Assembly (NCBI GenBank): GCA_032249695.1 | Contig: JAVVHE010000033.1 | Coordinates: 1 to 7,825, forward strand | Length of the DNA stretch: 7,825 nt | Direction: 5' to 3' | Origin: JAVVHE01 sp032249695 | Lineage (GTDB): Bacteria; Pseudomonadota; Alphaproteobacteria; Sphingomonadales; Sphingomonadaceae | Part shown: in pieces, positions 5,655 through 7,825 of the stretch | How the letters are laid out: each line of letters opens with the position of its first letter | Numbering within the stretch: position 1 is the first letter of the stretch | Program-made: the position numbers and the translations under genes | Notes under the pieces: model-generated | Told to the model about the DNA's origin: nothing | Database searches by the model: none | Seen by the model: the letters and a program-made list of their open reading frames with translations, nothing else

Positions 5655-5674
5655 CGAAGGTCCCGCGACCTTCG
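5655..5674. repeat. GC hairpin near the end of the convergent gene
   Basis: CGAAGGTC-CCGC-GACCTTCG is a perfect 8-bp stem with a 4-nt loop, 38 bp past the stop of the minus-strand metallohydrolase gene. A TCGCGA at each side (5652-5657, 5681-5686) allows an alternative pairing. It may shield the 3' end of the leftward transcript, although no T-run follows on the minus strand. Confidence 0.45.
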
Positions 5675-5712
5675 GGGCTTTCGCGACCGTCCCGGCCCGG
5701 CCCCGCGCGCCT

Positions 5713-6270
5713 TCAGCGCACGCGCACGGCCTCGGCGCGGAAGGCGGCGGCGAGGCGGGAGTGGGCGTCGGGGCCCAGCACCAGGCCGCAGAGCGCGAGA
5801 TAGGCGCCCGCGAACTCGGCCCCGTGCGGCGCATAGCCGGGCTCGGCACCGTGGAGCGCGCGCGCGATCACGTGGGCGCATTCGTGAAGCGCGACCCAGC
5901 GCATCCGGTAGCGCACCGGCAGTGCGATCGCGTGGCGGCCGATATAGGACGCAGCCGAGCGCCGCCCGCGCCCGTCGGTCACCTCGAGCCCGGCGAGCAG
6001 CGACCGGTCGGGCCGGGCGGGATCCGGCCAGCGCGCGACGACCGCGGGATGGGCGGCGACGTGGCCCACGAAGGCGCGCGCGGCGGCGAGACTGGTCAGC
6101 CAGCCATAGGGGCGGAGCGGCAGCGCGCTGTCGGCCATGAAGGCGGCATGCTCGGCGCGGTAGACGCGCGCGCGCTGGCTGTCGCGGGCGCGTTGCGGTT
6201 TCGCGGGCGTGCGCGGGCGGGCAGGCGCAGCGCCGCGCGATCCGGCGAGAAGCGAGCGGAGCAGGCGCAC
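5713..6270 (-). CDS. HExxH putative metallohydrolase (TIGR04338-like)
   Basis: 185 residues from a GTG start; an in-frame TAA lies 9 bp upstream, so no longer form is possible. A basic Pro/Ala-rich leader precedes RDSQRARVYRAEHAAF (29-44). The zinc-site motif HECAH is at 129-133 (catalytic Glu130), followed by HGAEF at 149-153 as likely third ligand region, and then AYLALCGLVLGPDA. The order RDxQRxRVYxAE ... HExAH ... HGxEF ... GLVxGP matches my knowledge of the TIGR04338 putative metallohydrolase family, best known from actinobacteria and their phages. Its substrate is unknown to me. It follows the spanin genes on the same strand after a 119-bp gap, so it may be a phage accessory gene. Host origin is also possible. 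No signal peptide or membrane segment is seen. Confidence 0.72.
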   Translation of the reverse strand: MRLLRSLLAGSRGAAPARPRTPAKPQRARDSQRARVYRAEHAAFMADSALPLRPYGWLTSLAAARAFVGHVAAHPAVVARWPDPARPDRSLLAGLEVTDGRGRRSAASYIGRHAIALPVRYRMRWVALHECAHVIARALHGAEPGYAPHGAEFAGAYLALCGLVLGPDAHSRLAAAFRAEAVRVR

Positions 6271-6316
6271 GCCGGCCGCTTAGCCGGGCGTCCGCACGCG
6301 GGCGAGCGGCGTGTAG

Positions 6317-6336
6317 CTGGCAAAAAATTCTGGCAA
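6317..6336. repeat. Direct repeat CTGGCAA x2 in an AT-rich patch
   Basis: CTGGCAA (6317-6323), AAAATT, CTGGCAA (6330-6336) gives a 13-bp period in the gap between the spanin pair and the metallohydrolase gene. The minus strand reads TTGCCAG-AATTTT-TTGCCAG. It could be a regulator site or part of a promoter for the metallohydrolase gene; I could not place a good -10. Confidence 0.45.
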
Positions 6337-6389
6337 CTAATTCGCGTTTGTGCGGTGCAGCATGGAACCCGCAGCGCGAACCGCTCCGG

Positions 6390-6761
6390 TTAGTTGGGCA
6401 GGGCCGTGGCCGCTCCGCAGCGGGCGGAGGGCTCCAGTTGGATGGCGTAGTCGGCCCAGGCGGCGAGGTCGGCGAGGGCGGTGCGGAGGCGGGTTCTCCA
6501 GCCCGCGGATGCGGGGAGCGTGGGGCTGGCGGTGACCGGGCGCTGGGCGGTGAGGGGTGGGCATGCGGCCACTTCCAGCCGAGGCGGAGGCGCGGCGGGA
6601 GCCGTGATGATCGGCTGGGGTGCGGGGACGCGCTGAGCGCAGGCCGAGAGCAGCACGAGCATGGCGAGCAGCAGCACCCGCGACGAGAGCGGGGCGCCGG
6701 ACAGGCCCGCGACCGGGCGGCTATTCGGCCGGGCTGAAGCCCCGTTGCAGCGCGCCTTCAT
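6390..6761 (-). CDS. Rz1-like outer-membrane spanin lipoprotein
   Basis: 123 residues. Outer-membrane spanins are small lipoproteins that contact an Rz-type inner-membrane partner and disrupt the outer membrane at the end of phage lysis. A basic N-terminus is followed by a hydrophobic stretch VLLLAMLVLLSAC with lipobox L-S-A-C at Cys41. A proline-rich segment (RVPAPQPIITAPAAPPPRLE) typical of Rz1 comes next. The rest has two further cysteines and a helix DLAAWADYAI. At ~80 residues the mature part is longer than lambda Rz1. The ATG overlaps the upstream spanin stop as ATGA (6758-6761), indicating coupling. The 40-residue pre-lipobox region is long; a GTG at codon 29 is possible but would lack positive charge. 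A generic lipoprotein is the alternative. Confidence 0.68.
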   Translation of the reverse strand: MKARCNGASARPNSRPVAGLSGAPLSSRVLLLAMLVLLSACAQRVPAPQPIITAPAAPPPRLEVAACPPLTAQRPVTASPTLPASAGWRTRLRTALADLAAWADYAIQLEPSARCGAATALPN

Positions 6762-7291
6762 CGGGCCTGCACCTCCTCTGAAAACGCGTCGGCGAAGCCG
6801 GGGGCGGGGGCGGTGACCGTCATGCCGGTCGGCAGAGGGCTGGCAGGCGGAGCCGCGAACCGCAGTGCAGACGACGACGAGGGCACGGCCGCACGCGCGG
6901 GCAGAGCCGCAACGATCCGCGCAGCGTCGGCGGCGATCGCGGCAGCGTCGGCGTCACAGCTGGTTGGGGCGGGCGGCGTGCGCAGGCGGCCGACGAGTTC
7001 GGACAGGCGCGCCGAGGTGGCAGTCGCCCGGCGCTGGTCTTCGCTGAGGACCGCGGCGCGAGCGGCGCGCGTCTCACCGATCGCTAACATCTGCCCGCGC
7101 GCTTCGGCGAGCTGGGCGGCGAGGCCCTGGTTGGCGACGCGGAGCGCGGCCGCCTCGCGGTCGGCATTGGTCGCACGGCCCTCGGCGCGGACGGCTTCGG
7201 CGACAGCACCGCGCCACTGGCCCCACAGCCAGCCACCGCCGCCCGCGAGGGCGACGGCGACGATCAGCGAGGCGATGGTGCCGGGGCTCAC
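6758..7291 (-). CDS. Rz-like inner-membrane spanin
   Basis: 177 residues from a GTG start that overlaps the holin stop as GTGA (7288-7291). An N-terminal membrane anchor (TIASLIVAVALAGGGGWLWG, residues 5-24) is followed by a long Ala/Arg/Glu-rich helix to ~residue 104 with heptad-like spacing (VRAEGRATNADREAAALRVA, AAQLAEARGQMLAIGETRAA), predicting a periplasmic coiled coil. A PPAPTSCDADAAAIAADAAR segment and a low-complexity Ser/Ala/Pro tail come after. Type II topology plus coiled coil is the Rz spanin pattern, and its position between a holin and a lipoprotein agrees. Sequence identity with known Rz proteins cannot be judged by eye, since this class evolves fast. The C-terminal tail beyond the coiled coil is longer than in classical Rz. 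Confidence 0.7.
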   Translation of the reverse strand: MSPGTIASLIVAVALAGGGGWLWGQWRGAVAEAVRAEGRATNADREAAALRVANQGLAAQLAEARGQMLAIGETRAARAAVLSEDQRRATATSARLSELVGRLRTPPAPTSCDADAAAIAADAARIVAALPARAAVPSSSSALRFAAPPASPLPTGMTVTAPAPGFADAFSEEVQAR

Positions 7292-7560
7292 AGCTTGATG
7301 AGCTTCGTGGCCTTGAGGCGGCCGTAGATCGCCACGGCCGCCAGCACCAGCGCGACGGCGGCGTTGATGCGATCGGTAACCGGAGCGTGCGCCGACGCGG
7401 CGACGGCGGCATTGGCGGCAACGGTGGTTGCCTGGGTGCTGAGATCGGCCTGCACCTCGGCGGGGACGTTGACGCCGACCACCTGGAGCAGCGCCCAGAT
7501 CATCGCCAGCACCGACGCGATGACGGTGGTGCTCTTCAGCGCGGGCTTGGTCTCATTCAT
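7288..7560 (-). CDS. Holin-like two-TM phage protein
   Basis: 90 residues. Holins permeabilise the inner membrane at a set time and trigger phage lysis. Two hydrophobic segments are seen: ~12-30 (TVIASVLAMIWALLQVVGV) and ~64-80 (INAAVALVLAAVAIYGRL). A polar Ala/Thr-rich linker lies between them and a basic tail (KATKLIKL) follows the second. The AIYGRLKATK ending is a familiar pattern in small phage holin-like proteins. The ATG at 7558-7560 has AGGAG 8 nt upstream. It overlaps the next gene by 4 nt (GTGA), forming a holin - Rz - Rz1 lysis cassette. No endolysin is visible in the window; it may lie upstream beyond the right edge or elsewhere. Confidence 0.68.
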   Translation of the reverse strand: MNETKPALKSTTVIASVLAMIWALLQVVGVNVPAEVQADLSTQATTVAANAAVAASAHAPVTDRINAAVALVLAAVAIYGRLKATKLIKL

Positions 7561-7568
7561 CGCATAAG

Positions 7569-7573
7569 CTCCT
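7569..7573 (-). promoter_or_regulatory. Shine-Dalgarno site of the holin-like gene
   Basis: AGGAG on the minus strand, 8 nt before the ATG at 7560. It is one of the clearest ribosome sites in the phage-like part and supports this start over in-frame alternatives. Confidence 0.75.
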
Positions 7574-7637
7574 GCTAAGTCCGGTCACAGGCGCACCGCG
7601 CCGACGGCCACGGTTTCGCACGCGCGCGGGCAGTGGC

Positions 7638-7661
7638 CACCCCGGCACCGATGCCGGGGTG
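7638..7661. terminator. Perfect 10-bp stem-loop after the partial phage gene
   Basis: CACCCCGGCA-CCGA-TGCCGGGGTG forms a perfect 10-bp stem with a 4-nt loop, starting 2 bp beyond the stop of the upstream minus-strand gene. No T-run follows on either strand. It may be an attenuator, an mRNA-stabilising 3' structure or a Rho-assisted stop separating the structural genes from the lysis genes. Confidence 0.5.
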
Positions 7662-7662
7662 A

Positions 7663-7825
7663 TCATCGCCACTCCTCGATTTCGAAGCGCCAGCGGGTGC
7701 GGACCGCGGGCTGGTCGCGGGTGTAGGCTTCGAGGTTCAGGAGGCCGTAGTGCATCTGCTCGGCGAAGCTGACCTGCCCCCCGCTGAGTGGCCCAGAGAC
7801 TATGATAGTCTGGACCACGAAAGGG
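7663..7825 (-). CDS. C-terminal part of a probable phage protein (5' end outside window)
   Basis: The last 53 residues are visible, ending in a TGA at 7663-7665; the start lies beyond the right edge. The reading frame gives natural-looking protein (VVQTIIVSGPLSGGQVSFAE, then QMHYGLLNLEAYTRDQPAVR, ending RWRFEIEEWR), while the other two minus-strand frames give a stop or an Arg/Pro-rich shadow. I do not recognise the family. Its place directly upstream of a lysis cassette suggests a phage tail or late protein, which is inference only. An ATG overlapping its stop (ATGA at 7663-7666) opens a 37-codon frame ending at the holin start, but that peptide is Arg/Pro-rich and unlikely to be a gene. Confidence 0.65.
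   Translation of the reverse strand, partial: PFVVQTIIVSGPLSGGQVSFAEQMHYGLLNLEAYTRDQPAVRTRWRFEIEEWR

Noticed and set aside
7557..7666. 37-codon frame between the partial phage gene and the holin gene
   Set aside because: It starts in an ATGA overlap but is Arg/Pro-rich, spans the stem-loop and has no recognisable features.

Overview
The window is very GC-rich, with strongly GC-biased third codon positions and long open shadow frames. The divergent flgN-flgM-flgA / flgBCD layout, RpoN-type promoters and protein flavour suggest an alphaproteobacterium, probably of the Sphingomonadales. That placement is an inference from protein character and gene order; no rRNA or marker gene is present. The window joins three kinds of DNA: a flagellar gene block, a central-metabolism gene, and a phage-like lysis region.

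Left (1-2652): four tandem copies of a ~60-bp GC-rich repeat (1-~240) lie beyond the end of flgN. Reading leftwards, flgA, flgM and flgN form an operon for the P-ring chaperone, the anti-sigma-28 factor and a secretion chaperone. Reading rightwards, flgB, flgC and flgD encode two proximal rod proteins and the hook-cap protein. The 115-bp gap between flgA and flgB carries an excellent sigma-54 (-24/-12) promoter toward flgB, and a good opposite-facing match whose predicted start falls almost on the flgA ATG. FlgD is very short: it keeps the N-terminal domain and ends in an Ala/Pro tail. No flgE follows.

Centre (2653-5712): maeB encodes a full-length NADP-type malic enzyme with the phosphotransacetylase-like C-terminal domain. 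About 720 bp without a convincing gene follows. It starts with a promoter-like TTGACA and a palindromic operator-like site (TAACCT-TAT-AGGTTA). Next comes a stretch whose ends pair over ~150 nt, then a series of perfect GC hairpins, some followed by T-runs. I read it as a candidate structured RNA gene or orphan leader followed by terminator/REP-like hairpins.

Right (5713-7825, minus strand): in transcription order there is the C-terminus of a probable phage protein running off the window, a two-TM holin-like protein, an Rz-like inner-membrane spanin and an Rz1-like lipoprotein, the last three joined by 4-nt stop/start overlaps. After a 119-bp gap comes a small HExxH protein resembling the TIGR04338 putative metallohydrolase family. 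This looks like the lysis end of a prophage or phage-derived element pointing toward maeB. No integrase, endolysin or attachment site is visible here.
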